A DNA stretch of 57,537 nucleotides, taken from NCBI RefSeq assembly GCF_934476685.1, contig NZ_CAKSNX010000010.1, forward strand, positions 1 through 57,537, written 5' to 3'. Positions 7,685-16,570 of the stretch are shown here, one piece after another. Within the stretch, counting starts at the first letter, position 1. The number at the start of each line of letters is the position of its first letter. The notes beneath the pieces were generated by a model, which was not told the origin of the DNA, made no database searches, and saw only the letters and a program-made list of their open reading frames with translations. The DNA comes from an uncultured Ruminococcus sp. (lineage in GTDB: Bacteria; Bacillota; Clostridia; Oscillospirales; Ruminococcaceae). A program made the position numbers and the translations under genes.

Positions 7685-9493
7685 CTATTCAGCCAGTGTT
7701 TCCATTTCCTTTATCAGCTCGCCGAACATTTCAAGTGCGTCTGAAACTGGCTTTGTGGTGGACATATCTACACCTGCGATTTTGAGCAGTGTGATAGGGT
7801 CTGCTGAGCAGCCGCCTTTAAGGAAGCTGAGATAATCATTTACGGCTGGCTCGCCCTCTTTGAGTATTCTCTGAGAAAGGGCGATGGCTGCGGAATAGCC
7901 TGTTGCATACTGGTAAACATAGTAATCATAGTAAAAATGTGGTATTCTTGCCCATTCAAGCTTTATATCCTCGTCAAGAACTATTCCGTCGCCGAAATAA
8001 AGCTTGTTAAGCTCGCCGTATATCTCGCAGCACTTTTCAGCTGTCAGGCTCTCCCCTGCTGCGCACATCTCGTTTATTTTCAGCTCAAATTCAGCAAACA
8101 TAGTCTGTCTGTAAAGAGTTGTTCTGAACTGTTCAAGGAAATAGTTGATAAGATATGCCTTCTCCTTCTTGTCCTCAGTATTTTTCAGAAGGTACTGCAT
8201 AAGCAGAGCCTCATTGCAGGTCGATGCGACCTCAGCCACGAAAATAACATAATCTGAATATACCACAGGCTGATTTTTGTTGGAGAGGTAAGAGTGAATA
8301 GCGTGTCCCATTTCGTGGGCAAGGGTAAACATACAGTTAAGTGTGTCCTTGTGGTTGAGGAGAACGTATGGGTGTACTCTCGCTCCTGCGGAATACGCTC
8401 CGCTTGTCTTGCCCTCGTTTTCGTATACGTCTATCCAGCGGTTTTCAAAGCCCTCTTTAAGAATTGCAAGATAATCCTCGCCCATAGGTGCTAAGGCTTT
8501 AAGGACAGTTTCCTTTGCCTCTTCAAAGGATATCTTCATATCCACATCGGAAACAACAGGTGTGTAGAGGTCATAGAAATGCAGCTCGTCAACTCCCAGC
8601 AGCTTTTTTCTGAGGGCAACGTAGTCATACATATAGTGCATATTCTCGTGAACAGCCTGAATAAGATTTGTGTAGACCTCAACAGGAACTTCATTTCCGT
8701 CAAGAGCGGCTTCAAGGCTTGAATTATATCTTCTCGCCTTTGAATAGAACTGAACAGCCTTTATCTGACCGTTGAGTATAGCGGCGCAGGTGTTCTTATA
8801 TGAGCCGTATGCGGCATACATTGACTCAAAGGCAGATTTTCTCAGCACTCTATCCGAGCTTTGGACTAGTGGGATATAGCTGCCATGAGTTACCTGATGA
8901 GCCTTTCCGTCCTTGTCAACAGCGTCAGCGAATTTAAGGTCTGCGTCAGAAAACATTGAATAGATGTTCTCAGGCGACTGTCCCATTTCACCCGTCAGAG
9001 CGATTATCCTTTCCTCAGCCTCGGAGAGTATATGCTCCTTTTTGCGTCTTACTCTGTCCAGCTGTCTTTTATAGAGTTTAAGCTCAGGCTTCTGCTCATA
9101 AAATGAATTTATGGTTTCTTCGGGGATACCGATAAGTTCAGGTGTTTCAAAGCTGCCTGCGGAATTTATCTCAACGTATGCGTTCATTATCTGACCCATA
9201 TATCCCTGATATTTCGGGTTCGCCGTATCCTCGTCCGCACGGCGCTGGGCATAGTTGCCAAGGCTGTCGCACAGCACGGATATCTCGTCGGAAAGCTGCA
9301 TGAACTCATAAAGAGCCTCTGCGCTCTCCCCCAGTCTGCCCTTATATGAAGTCACCTTTTCGGGGATAGCTTTCAGCTTTTCAAGGTCTTTCTCCCAAGC
9401 CTCGTCCGTTGGATAGATATCTTCAAGCGCCCACTTGAATTCTTCAGGCACTTCACTTCTCTTTGGTATTCTCTGTATAGTTTCTTCGCTCAT
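7685..9493 (-). CDS. pepF: Oligoendopeptidase F
   Basis: A cytoplasmic M3-family zinc metallopeptidase that trims peptides of roughly 7-17 residues. The protein is 602 residues, normal for PepF. The zinc site HEMGH lies in TLAHEMGHAIHSYL at about 388-401. The N-terminal half (EEFKWALEDIYPTDEAWEKD) is the usual helical PepF lobe. ATG 9493 is chosen because AAAGAGG lies eight bases upstream; the TTG two codons earlier sits inside that spacer. It has its own promoter (9578-9606). Three palindromic repeats lie between promoter and gene. Confidence 0.95.
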   Translation of the reverse strand: MSEETIQRIPKRSEVPEEFKWALEDIYPTDEAWEKDLEKLKAIPEKVTSYKGRLGESAEALYEFMQLSDEISVLCDSLGNYAQRRADEDTANPKYQGYMGQIMNAYVEINSAGSFETPELIGIPEETINSFYEQKPELKLYKRQLDRVRRKKEHILSEAEERIIALTGEMGQSPENIYSMFSDADLKFADAVDKDGKAHQVTHGSYIPLVQSSDRVLRKSAFESMYAAYGSYKNTCAAILNGQIKAVQFYSKARRYNSSLEAALDGNEVPVEVYTNLIQAVHENMHYMYDYVALRKKLLGVDELHFYDLYTPVVSDVDMKISFEEAKETVLKALAPMGEDYLAILKEGFENRWIDVYENEGKTSGAYSAGARVHPYVLLNHKDTLNCMFTLAHEMGHAIHSYLSNKNQPVVYSDYVIFVAEVASTCNEALLMQYLLKNTEDKKEKAYLINYFLEQFRTTLYRQTMFAEFELKINEMCAAGESLTAEKCCEIYGELNKLYFGDGIVLDEDIKLEWARIPHFYYDYYVYQYATGYSAAIALSQRILKEGEPAVNDYLSFLKGGCSADPITLLKIAGVDMSTTKPVSDALEMFGELIKEMETLAE

Positions 9494-9522
9494 TGTCAAA
9501 GCCTCTTTTCTATTATTTTATT

Positions 9523-9568
9523 GTTTAATGAACCTTACTGTTCATTGAACTTTTACTGTTCATTGAAC
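9523..9568 (-). repeat. Three direct repeats in the pepF leader
   Basis: Plus-strand GTTTAATGAAC (9523-9533), GTTCATTGAAC (9540-9550) and GTTCATTGAAC (9558-9568) are spaced 17-18 bases apart with a CTTTTACT-like linker. The latter two are perfect 5+1+5 palindromes. They start right after the expected transcription start, a good place for a repressor or an RNA element. Confidence 0.6.
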
Positions 9569-9577
9569 TGTACTTCT

Positions 9578-9606
9578 ATTATACCCCAAAACTTTCCGAA
9601 TGTAAA
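9578..9606 (-). promoter_or_regulatory. Promoter of pepF
   Basis: Minus strand TTTACA, 17-base spacer, perfect TATAAT. Confidence 0.7.
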
Positions 9607-9625
9607 GCCTGCAAAGCAACAAAAC

Positions 9626-9664
9626 AAAAAGATCGGACAGCCGTCAGACTTTCCGATCCTTTTT
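9626..9664 (-). terminator. Terminator of the ftsEX-hydrolase operon
   Basis: GATCGGA / TCCGATC hairpin flanked by A and T runs, just after the stop of the last gene. Confidence 0.85.
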
Positions 9665-9672
9665 GATATATT

Positions 9673-11082
9673 TTACTGTGAAACGTCAACATAGTACGCA
9701 GGGTTGAGGATATATCCCTGATATCTGATCTCGAAATGCAGATGATCGCCTGTGGAAAATCCTGTTGAACCCATTTTGCCGATAACGTCACCCTGCTTGA
9801 TCTCATCGCCCACCTCAACGTCAACCTCTGTAAGGTGTCCGTAAAGGGTGATGAAATCATTGCCGTGGTCTATGATAATATAGTTTCCGTAACCGCCGCC
9901 GCAGCCGCAGGAAGATGTTTTTCCGTAATCGTGGGTGCAGGTCTGGCTCGCTCTTATGACCGTACCTGTTTCGCTGGCGTGTATCTCCGTTCCGTGTGCG
10001 CCAGAGATATCAAGTCCCGTATGGTATGAACCCCATCTTGCGCCGACGCCTGAGGTTATGTTGTAACAGCCCGGCACAGGCCATGCAAAGGTATATGTCG
10101 GCTCATTATCTTCAAGCTTTTCTCCGTTCTTCTGCTTTTCCCTTATCTCGGTATGCAGCTCCTCCAGCTTGACATCAGCCAGAGCCATAGTCGCCCTTAC
10201 CTCATCATCACGGGAGGTCGTACCTGAGGAAGTCTTTAATATTCCCGACAGGTCCTCCTGATACTGTGATTTTTCCGAATCGAAAGCGTCATTTTCCTCC
10301 TGTAACTTTTTCTGCTTTTCCTCCAGCAGCTTTTTGGTTTCCTCGGAGGACTGATAAAGCTCGTCCAGTGTTGCTTTCTCCGTCTGATACTGCTCATACT
10401 GCGTATCATACTCAGCCTGCTTTGCGGCAAGCTCCTTTTCCTTTGACTCGTACTGCGCTTTCAGCTTATAGAGATTATCTATAATGCTGTCATCGTGCTT
10501 TGCCACACGCTTTATAAGCTCCATTCTCATAAGCACGTCATAAAAGCTGTCCGACTCCAGTATCATTGTGGTATAGGAATCCGAGCCTGCGATATACATT
10601 GCACGCAGACGCTTTTTCAGTCCCTCAACGCCGTCATTTATCTCCAGCTGAGTGTTTTCAAGCTCACGCTTGTTGGTGCTTATCTCTATTTCGAGAGCGG
10701 TCATATATTCGTTAAGAGCGTCTATCTCCTCATTGATAGCGTCTATCTTCTTTTTCAGAATTTTCTGAGTTTTTTCCTCGTCCTTGATATCCGACTCCGC
10801 CTGTGACATCTGATCGTCAAGCTCCTGCTGTTTCTGAGCTATCTCCCTCAGTCTTTCGGCATACTGTGTGATATCATAGCTCGGCGCAGCGTCCTCTGAA
10901 CTTTCGCCGCTGTTGGTATCATCGCCTGCGGCGGAATCCGAGCCTTCATAATAATAGCTTTCTGAGCTGTCTTGATCTGCCTCTGCGCTTGTATATCTGA
11001 ACCCGCTGCCGACTGTGCCGGAGGCTATCGCCACGGCAGCCGTGCAGGCTAAAATTCTTTTGAAGCTAAAACGCTTGCTCAT
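9673..11082 (-). CDS. Coiled-coil murein hydrolase, M23 (LytM) family, second paralogue
   Basis: A 469-residue exported cell-wall enzyme of the EnvC/PcsB/CwlO layout. It has a signal peptide (about 1-33), a low-complexity Ser/Asp stretch, a long coiled coil (about 75-290), then an M23 domain (about 340-469). Zinc-site motifs are HTGLD, YGHL and HLHFE. A Cys-rich insert, CTHDYGKTSSCGCGGG, precedes GYGNYIIIDHG. It should cut peptidoglycan peptide cross-links. Its neighbour is a close paralogue, and both follow ftsE-ftsX. In Gram-positives FtsEX activates such coiled-coil hydrolases, so control at the division site is a strong inference. ATG 11082 has AAGGAG upstream. Confidence 0.9.
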   Translation of the reverse strand: MSKRFSFKRILACTAAVAIASGTVGSGFRYTSAEADQDSSESYYYEGSDSAAGDDTNSGESSEDAAPSYDITQYAERLREIAQKQQELDDQMSQAESDIKDEEKTQKILKKKIDAINEEIDALNEYMTALEIEISTNKRELENTQLEINDGVEGLKKRLRAMYIAGSDSYTTMILESDSFYDVLMRMELIKRVAKHDDSIIDNLYKLKAQYESKEKELAAKQAEYDTQYEQYQTEKATLDELYQSSEETKKLLEEKQKKLQEENDAFDSEKSQYQEDLSGILKTSSGTTSRDDEVRATMALADVKLEELHTEIREKQKNGEKLEDNEPTYTFAWPVPGCYNITSGVGARWGSYHTGLDISGAHGTEIHASETGTVIRASQTCTHDYGKTSSCGCGGGYGNYIIIDHGNDFITLYGHLTEVDVEVGDEIKQGDVIGKMGSTGFSTGDHLHFEIRYQGYILNPAYYVDVSQ

Positions 11083-11136
11083 AGAAATAAATTACTCCTT
11101 ACTGTTCAACGGTCTACTATATTATACAGCCGTTTA

Positions 11137-12597
11137 TTATACATAATTTGTCGGATCCTGCGCTACTCCGTTAAGGCGCACCTCAAAATGCAGGTGGTCG
11201 CCTGTGGAATGTCCGGTCGAACCGATAGGTCCGAGAACATCTCCCTTTTCAACGTGCTGTCCCTGCTTAACGGTTATTCCCTGCGAATGTCCGTAAAGCG
11301 TCCAGTAGCCGTTTCCGTGGTCTATGATACAATAATTTCCGTAACCGCCGCCGCAGCCGCAGGAATAGTTCTTACCGTAGTCGTGGGTGCAGGTATTGCT
11401 TACGAGAATGACCGTACCTGATGCGGCAGCGCAGATATTTGCGCCTCTGATGCCGTTGGACCAGATGTCTATACCCTTATGATATGCGCCCCAGCGCCAG
11501 CCCACGCCGTAAGAGATATGATAAAATCCCGGTACAGGCCATGTGAACATACTCTTGTCAACATAGTTGTAATCTCTGTTGTTGGTAGAGTTATTGCTGT
11601 TATTATTTCCGCTGTTGCTGTTTGAACCGCTGTTGGAATTATTGTTGTTATTATTCTGCTGTTGCTGTTGTTGCTGCTGTTTTTTCAGCTCTTCCTGACG
11701 CTTGCGCTCCTCTTCCTCAGCCTTTTTCCTTGCAGCCTCTTCCTTATCCTTTATCTCCTGCTGCTCCTTATAGAGTTTCTGGAGCTGAGCCTCAAATTCA
11801 GCCTCTTCCTTTTCGATGCTGTCCTTATTGGACTCATAGTAAGCCTGATCTGCGGCAAGCTGGTCGAGGTTAGCCTGACTCTGTGCAAAGAGTTCTTCAA
11901 GCTTTTCTTTCTGCTTCTGATGAGCTGCCTGCTGCTCCTCAAGGTCAGACTTGTTCTTTTCAAGGTTAGCCTTTTCCTCGTTGAGAGCCTTTTCGTCATT
12001 CTCATACTGCTGCTTGAGGGAAACAAGGTTGTCGATCATTCCGTCGTCATGCTCTGCAACTCTCTTCACAAGCTCTATCTTCATAAGCATATCGTAAAAA
12101 TCCGTTGCGCCGATGATGATGTCCGAATATGAGCCGCTGCCCGAAACGTACATCGTTCTCACTCTCGACTTGAAATCGCTGACGCCGTCCTCGATCTCCT
12201 GCTTTTTATCGGCGATCTGGATCTCCTTCTGTGCGATAGAGTCCTCCAGCACGATTATATCGTTTCCAAGCTCATCGATGGAAGTTTCGAGGGTATAGAT
12301 AGTTTCCTGAACGGTATTTATCTGCTCCTCGATAGCGTCCTGATTTTCCTGCTCGGCAGAGATATTATCCTTTGTATCGCTGATTTTCTGGTCAAGCTCC
12401 TTCTGCTTTTTTTCAAGCTCCGACAGCTTATCCTTTGTATCTGAGATGTCTGTTTTGTTCTTCTTCATTTCCGTGCTTTCAGCTGAGGCGGTTTCTGTGG
12501 CAACAACGCCTGAACCTGCGCCGACAAGGGCTGTCATACAAATGACTACCGCAGCCGCACACGCCAGCACTCTCTTGAACTGAGTTATTCTTTTCAC
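11137..12597 (-). CDS. Coiled-coil murein hydrolase, M23 (LytM) family, first paralogue
   Basis: 486 residues with the same plan as its downstream neighbour: signal peptide (about 1-38), coiled coil (about 42-305), a Gln/Asn/Ser-rich linker (about 306-345), and an M23 domain (about 360-486). Zinc motifs are HKGID, YGHS and HLHFE. It has the same Cys-rich insert, CTHDYGKNYSCGCGGG. The poly-Q/N linker is encoded by runs of CAG/AAC-type codons and probably varies between strains. The start is GTG 12597 with GGAGG seven bases upstream. It lies 138 bases after ftsX and 54 before its paralogue. Likely role: peptidoglycan splitting directed by FtsEX. Confidence 0.9.
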   Translation of the reverse strand: MKRITQFKRVLACAAAVVICMTALVGAGSGVVATETASAESTEMKKNKTDISDTKDKLSELEKKQKELDQKISDTKDNISAEQENQDAIEEQINTVQETIYTLETSIDELGNDIIVLEDSIAQKEIQIADKKQEIEDGVSDFKSRVRTMYVSGSGSYSDIIIGATDFYDMLMKIELVKRVAEHDDGMIDNLVSLKQQYENDEKALNEEKANLEKNKSDLEEQQAAHQKQKEKLEELFAQSQANLDQLAADQAYYESNKDSIEKEEAEFEAQLQKLYKEQQEIKDKEEAARKKAEEEERKRQEELKKQQQQQQQQNNNNNNSNSGSNSNSGNNNSNNSTNNRDYNYVDKSMFTWPVPGFYHISYGVGWRWGAYHKGIDIWSNGIRGANICAAASGTVILVSNTCTHDYGKNYSCGCGGGYGNYCIIDHGNGYWTLYGHSQGITVKQGQHVEKGDVLGPIGSTGHSTGDHLHFEVRLNGVAQDPTNYV

Positions 12598-12685
12598 GTC
12601 AAATCCTCCGTCTGAGTTGAGCTGCGCCGTCTGTTTCTATATCTTTAACTGTACGCAGCATTTTTACACAATCGAGCTTATATAA

Positions 12686-12728
12686 TTAATGGCAGAGCAT
12701 AAGCATTACCCCCATCCTCTGCCATTAA
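12686..12728 (-). terminator. Hairpin between ftsX and the hydrolase gene
   Basis: A perfect 12-base inverted repeat TTAATGGCAGAG / CTCTGCCATTAA has a 19-base loop, and starts seven bases after the ftsX stop. Only a weak T-rich tail follows, so it may be a partial terminator or an mRNA-stabilising stem. Confidence 0.5.
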
Positions 12729-12735
12729 CGTCAAA

Positions 12736-13641
12736 TTAAACTTTAAGGTGCTTGCCTGTACTGATAGAAGTACCGACAGCTCCTATGAACGCACCTGCCA
12801 CAAGGTAGGATACGCTTACCGGCAGCAGCAGATCGTCGAACGAATAAAGGTTCTGCATACCGAGAATACTCCATATACTGAAGTTGTCATTGAATATGTT
12901 GTAAACGCCCTCATAAGCGAACTTAGTCAGCAGCAATGCGCCCAATGCAGCAAGCAAGCCGACGATCATACCCTCAACAAAGAAAGGTATTCTGATGAAT
13001 GAGTTTGTCGCACCAACATATTTCATAATGTTGATCTCCTTGCGTCTTGCGAAAACGCTGGCTCTCGTGGTGTTGGAAATGATGATAAGACATACTATTA
13101 CCAGCGCCAGAACCACCGCAAAAGCGACGATAGAGAAAATTCTTCTGATATTGATAAGGATATCGGCGAAAGCCGTAGGCGACTGAGTTGACTCAACGTG
13201 ATCGAAGGTTTCGATCTGTGTTGTGGTGTCAGCCATTATCTCGATATCCTTGACTGTTATCTTGTATGTATCGGGGAGCGGGTTGTCATCGGCATACTGG
13301 AAGAAATTCTTTTCCTCCTCGGTCATGCCCTTGAGCATATTCTCCCAAGCCTCTTCCTTAGTGTAGAGGGAAACGGTATTAACGTTCGGGATAGCTTTCA
13401 GCTTGTCGCCAAGCTCCGCCTCCTGCTCCTTAGTTGCAGCATCATCAACGATAACAACTACCTCACTCTGATCCTCGATACCGCCGATAACTCTCGTCAG
13501 GCTGATAGCTGTCAGGCAGGAAACGCCTACCATAAGCAGTGATACCAGCAGGATACAGAATGAAGCGAAAGTCATCATTCTGTTGCGCCAAATTCCCTTA
13601 AAGCCTTGATTTACAAGGTATCTGAAGCTACTTGCTTTCAT
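12736..13641 (-). CDS. ftsX: Cell division protein FtsX
   Basis: The membrane half of FtsEX, an ABC-type complex that passes ATP-driven shape change to murein hydrolases outside the cell. The 301 residues show a cytoplasmic start (LVNQGFKGIWRNRMMTFASF), a first membrane helix (about 22-48), an outer domain (about 50-165, including SLYTKEEAWENMLKGM), and three further helices (about 170-200, 222-245, 272-295). The ATG has AGGAGG five bases upstream. The gene overlaps ftsE by 14 bases, so the pair is co-translated. Confidence 0.95.
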   Translation of the reverse strand: MKASSFRYLVNQGFKGIWRNRMMTFASFCILLVSLLMVGVSCLTAISLTRVIGGIEDQSEVVVIVDDAATKEQEAELGDKLKAIPNVNTVSLYTKEEAWENMLKGMTEEEKNFFQYADDNPLPDTYKITVKDIEIMADTTTQIETFDHVESTQSPTAFADILINIRRIFSIVAFAVVLALVIVCLIIISNTTRASVFARRKEINIMKYVGATNSFIRIPFFVEGMIVGLLAALGALLLTKFAYEGVYNIFNDNFSIWSILGMQNLYSFDDLLLPVSVSYLVAGAFIGAVGTSISTGKHLKV

Positions 13642-14317
13642 TTGAACCTCCTATTACCTCGTCAAAGGCGATAGCGCCTTTGTTGATATTGATTATTCTG
13701 CCGCCGAAGTAACGTACAAGGTCATGCTCGTGGGTAACCATAAGAATGGTAGTGCCGCACTCGTTTATTCCCTTGAGAAGTTCAACTATTTCATATGAAA
13801 GCGCAGGGTCGATATTACCCGTAGGCTCGTCCGCAATGATAAGCTGCGGATCGTTTACCAGCGCTCTCGCCAGAGCCACACGCTGCTGCTCGCCGCCCGA
13901 AAGTTCGGTCGGATAGCATTTAGCCTTTTCGGAAAGTCCAACAAGGCTGATAACGTAAGGCACTCTGCTCCTTATGTACTTTGCAGGAGCGTCGATAACT
14001 CTCAATACGAAAGCTACGTTTTCATACACCGTCATTGTGGGTATGAGCCTGAAGTCCTGAAATACCACGCCGATAGTTCTTCTGAGCGCAGGTATTTTTC
14101 TTCTTCTGAGCTTTTTGAGGTTAAATCCGTTTACCATGACCGTACCGCTCGTCGCATCGATCTCTTTAAGCACGAGCTTTATCAGCGTAGATTTACCTGC
14201 GCCTGACGGTCCGACAACGAAAGCGAAATCGCCGTCGTTTATCTTCAGATTTACTTTGTTCAATGCGTCTACACCACTTGATGAATAGGTGACGGACACA
14301 TCCTTAAACTCTACCAA
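13628..14317 (-). CDS. ftsE: Cell division ATP-binding protein FtsE
   Basis: The ATPase of FtsEX. It has 229 residues with Walker A GPSGAGKST (36-44), signature LSGGEQQRVALARAL (about 139-153), Walker B LIIADEPTGN and a switch histidine in MVTHEHD. The start is TTG 14317, preceded by AAGGCGGTG. It overlaps ftsX and lies 57 bases after a PucR-type regulator gene on the same strand, so it may be read from that upstream promoter as well. Confidence 0.95.
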   Translation of the reverse strand: MVEFKDVSVTYSSSGVDALNKVNLKINDGDFAFVVGPSGAGKSTLIKLVLKEIDATSGTVMVNGFNLKKLRRRKIPALRRTIGVVFQDFRLIPTMTVYENVAFVLRVIDAPAKYIRSRVPYVISLVGLSEKAKCYPTELSGGEQQRVALARALVNDPQLIIADEPTGNIDPALSYEIVELLKGINECGTTILMVTHEHDLVRYFGGRIININKGAIAFDEVIGGSNESK

Positions 14318-14374
14318 AATTTACACCGCCTTAAGTATTTGGGAGTTACACATTCTCCCGACTATAAGGTCCGC

Positions 14375-15460
14375 TTAGAACTTGACCGGATTGGCTGACA
14401 AATATTTTCTTACCATCAGCGCAATCTTAAAGATGATAGCATGGTCAAACTCTCTAAGATCCAGACCTGTGAGTTTCTTGATTTTTTCAAGTCTGTACAC
14501 CAGAGTATTTCTGTGTACAAACAGCTTTCTTGAAGTTTCCGAAACGTTGAGGTTGTTTTCAAAGAATTTCTGTATAGTGAAGAGTGTTTCGTGATCGAGA
14601 TTTTCGATAGAACCCTTCTTGAAAACTTCCTTGAGGAAGGTTTCGCAGAGTGTTGTCGGGAGGTGATAGATAAGTCTTGCGATACCGAGATTATCATAAG
14701 AAACGATATTCTTGTCGGTATCGAACACCTTTCCGACTTCGAGAGCGATCTGAGCTTCCTTGAATGAACGTGCAAGATCCCTTACACCCTCGATGACCGT
14801 ACCGATACCAACATTTACACGGGTATAGAACTCGCTTGAAAGGGTATCAGAGATAGAACGTGCCAGCTTTTCAAGGTCCTTCGACTCAACGCCGTTAGCG
14901 ACTTCCTTAACAAGCACGATATCGGATTCTGTGATATTGAACACGAAATCCTTGTTTTTATCCGGAAACAGATTTTGAATAACATCATATGCTGAAACAT
15001 CGTTTGAAGAAACTATTCTTATGAGCAGAACGACTCTTGATATATCAGCGCTGAAATGCAGCTCTCTCGCCTTGACATGAACATCGCCGGGAAGAACGTT
15101 ATCCAGCACAACATTCTTGATGAAGTTGTTTCTGTCGTACTTTTCATCGTAATACTGCTTGATGCTTGAAAGAGTGATAGCGAGAATGCTTGCATACTTC
15201 GCAGCCACCTCGTCTGTACCCTCAACAAATACAGCATAGTCAGGCTTCATATGTGCGCCAAAAGGCTTATAGGTATAACCGTCACGGACGAATATATCGT
15301 GAGAATCACCCAGATCGAGTGACACGAACTCGTTTGTAGTACCAACCTGAGCCAGTTCGGAGCAGGCGATAATAGTTGCAGTTTCATCTATAACGCCGAT
15401 AACACAATCTATCGTGTCACGCATCTGATGAACTACGCTTTGAAATAATCTGTTTGACAT
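14375..15460 (-). CDS. PucR/CdaR-type transcriptional regulator
   Basis: A 361-residue cytoplasmic regulator. The C-terminus (about 295-352) is the PucR-type helix-turn-helix: FFENNLNVSETSRKLFVHRN then TLVYRLEKIKKLTGLD. The middle (about 140-275) resembles the GGDEF-like domain of CdaR proteins (RVNVGIGTVIEGVRDLARSF). The N-terminus (about 1-120) looks like a sensory domain. The ligand is unknown; relatives respond to small metabolites such as sugar acids or purines. ATG 15460 has AGGGG upstream. It may be co-transcribed with ftsE, but control of ftsE cannot be deduced. Confidence 0.8.
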   Translation of the reverse strand: MSNRLFQSVVHQMRDTIDCVIGVIDETATIIACSELAQVGTTNEFVSLDLGDSHDIFVRDGYTYKPFGAHMKPDYAVFVEGTDEVAAKYASILAITLSSIKQYYDEKYDRNNFIKNVVLDNVLPGDVHVKARELHFSADISRVVLLIRIVSSNDVSAYDVIQNLFPDKNKDFVFNITESDIVLVKEVANGVESKDLEKLARSISDTLSSEFYTRVNVGIGTVIEGVRDLARSFKEAQIALEVGKVFDTDKNIVSYDNLGIARLIYHLPTTLCETFLKEVFKKGSIENLDHETLFTIQKFFENNLNVSETSRKLFVHRNTLVYRLEKIKKLTGLDLREFDHAIIFKIALMVRKYLSANPVKF

Positions 15461-15551
15461 AAGTTATTCCCCTCTGCTTGCAAATTTGAATTATAATTAC
15501 CGTGTACAGGCGCAATATGCCCGTCCAGCGGCAAAACGTCTGCTTACTGTA

Positions 15552-15580
15552 ATTATAACAAAAAATGCGGAATTTTGCAA
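15552..15580 (-). promoter_or_regulatory. Promoter of the PucR-type regulator
   Basis: Minus strand TTGCAA, 17-base spacer, perfect TATAAT; 92 bases before the ATG. Confidence 0.7.
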
Positions 15581-15957
15581 GTGTTTTATAGTAAAAAGTG
15601 CAAAAATACATAAAAAACTTTTTACTGACCGCAAAACGGTTACATTTCAGCTTAATGTATTACAAATTGTAACACATTTTTCAATGCAATGTGTGAACAC
15701 ATTGTTAAATTACTTGTGCAATTGTTAATTTTACACAAAATTCGCACTCCATTTTTCTACACTTAGTCATCAAATTGTAAACAATAAATTTTTTATGAAC
15801 GCTGCCCCGCCCTTTATTTACGCAGTTTTCACCACTTTATACACTGTCTGAAAAAGTTTCACAGCGGCAACAAAGTTGGCGACATTTTACAGCCGATGCA
15901 CACCCGAATATCGCAAAAATGAACTGCCCAAAGAAACAAAAGGGGGTGCAAAGCAAG

Positions 15958-15990
15958 CAAAAAAAGGGGATTGTAAAAACAATCCCCTTA
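15958..15990 (-). terminator. Terminator of ptsH
   Basis: AAGGGGATTGT / ACAATCCCCTT hairpin followed on the minus strand by a T run. Confidence 0.9.
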
Positions 15991-16020
15991 ACAATATCAC
16001 TATAAAAAATCAGATAACGA

Positions 16021-16293
16021 TTATCTTGCGTCCTCAGAAAAACCGCTGTCAACCAGGTCTACAAGGCCTTTTACTGCAGCTTCCTCATCAACGCCGTCTG
16101 CAATGATCTTTATTGTAGTTCCGCCTACGATACCGAGTGAAAGAATACCGAGAAGGCTCTTTGCATTTACTCTTCTGTCTTCCTTTTCGATCCAGATAGA
16201 TGACTTGAATTCATTAGCCTTCTGGATGAAAAATGTAGCCGGACGAGCGTGAAGACCTACCTGATTCTGAACAACAACCGTATTCTGTAACAT
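16021..16293 (-). CDS. ptsH: Phosphocarrier protein HPr
   Basis: A 90-residue PTS carrier that moves phosphate from enzyme I to sugar permeases. ATG 16293 has GGAGAG seven bases upstream and places the active-site histidine of GLHARPA at position 15 and the regulatory serine of NAKSLLGIL at 46. These are the classical positions for transfer (His15) and for HPr kinase control of carbon catabolite repression (Ser46). Enzyme I is not adjacent, so it is a stand-alone gene with its own promoter and terminator. Both key residues are present, so it is HPr rather than a Crh-like protein. Confidence 0.93.
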   Translation of the reverse strand: MLQNTVVVQNQVGLHARPATFFIQKANEFKSSIWIEKEDRRVNAKSLLGILSLGIVGGTTIKIIADGVDEEAAVKGLVDLVDSGFSEDAR

Positions 16294-16335
16294 AATTAAT
16301 CTCTCCATTCTGAATAGTTATAAACTTCATACTCT

Positions 16336-16369
16336 AATTAAACGGTCTGAGTTGGCATATCGTTTAATT
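16336..16369 (-). promoter_or_regulatory. Inverted repeat in the ptsH leader
   Basis: AATTAAACG / CGTTTAATT, nine perfect pairs separated by 16 bases, lies just after the expected transcription start. It could be an operator or an mRNA hairpin. Confidence 0.5.
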
Positions 16370-16379
16370 TGATAAATTA

Positions 16380-16408
16380 ATTATACCCGACCAGCCCGCA
16401 TTAGTCAA
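16380..16408 (-). promoter_or_regulatory. Promoter of ptsH
   Basis: Minus strand TTGACT, 17-base spacer, TATAAT. Confidence 0.75.
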
Positions 16409-16570
16409 CGCAAAAATTAGACAAACAATCACCGTTTCTTTTATTTTCGTATACTTTGCCTAAAAGTAACTTACAATCAGGTTAAAATTTGTGCATTTGT
16501 TTGTTTTCCTTTTTCGCTATTTATCAGTTTATACAAAATCATTTAACATTTGTATCCGAATTGTCCAAAT

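Larger units (their letters stand above)
15461..16020. other. 560-base AT-rich region without a gene
   Basis: It contains the regulator's promoter (15552-15580) and the HPr terminator (15958-15990). The rest (about 15600-15950) is AT-rich sequence in which I see no convincing frame, RNA or repeat. Confidence 0.6.

Noticed and set aside
11662..12132. Leucine-rich plus-strand frame that looks like a membrane protein
   Set aside because: It is the reverse of the coiled-coil coding region; Lys/Glu codons read backward give Leu/Phe.
15600..15950. Hidden gene or RNA in the 560-base gap
   Set aside because: No ribosome site, conserved-looking frame or stable stem apart from the HPr terminator.
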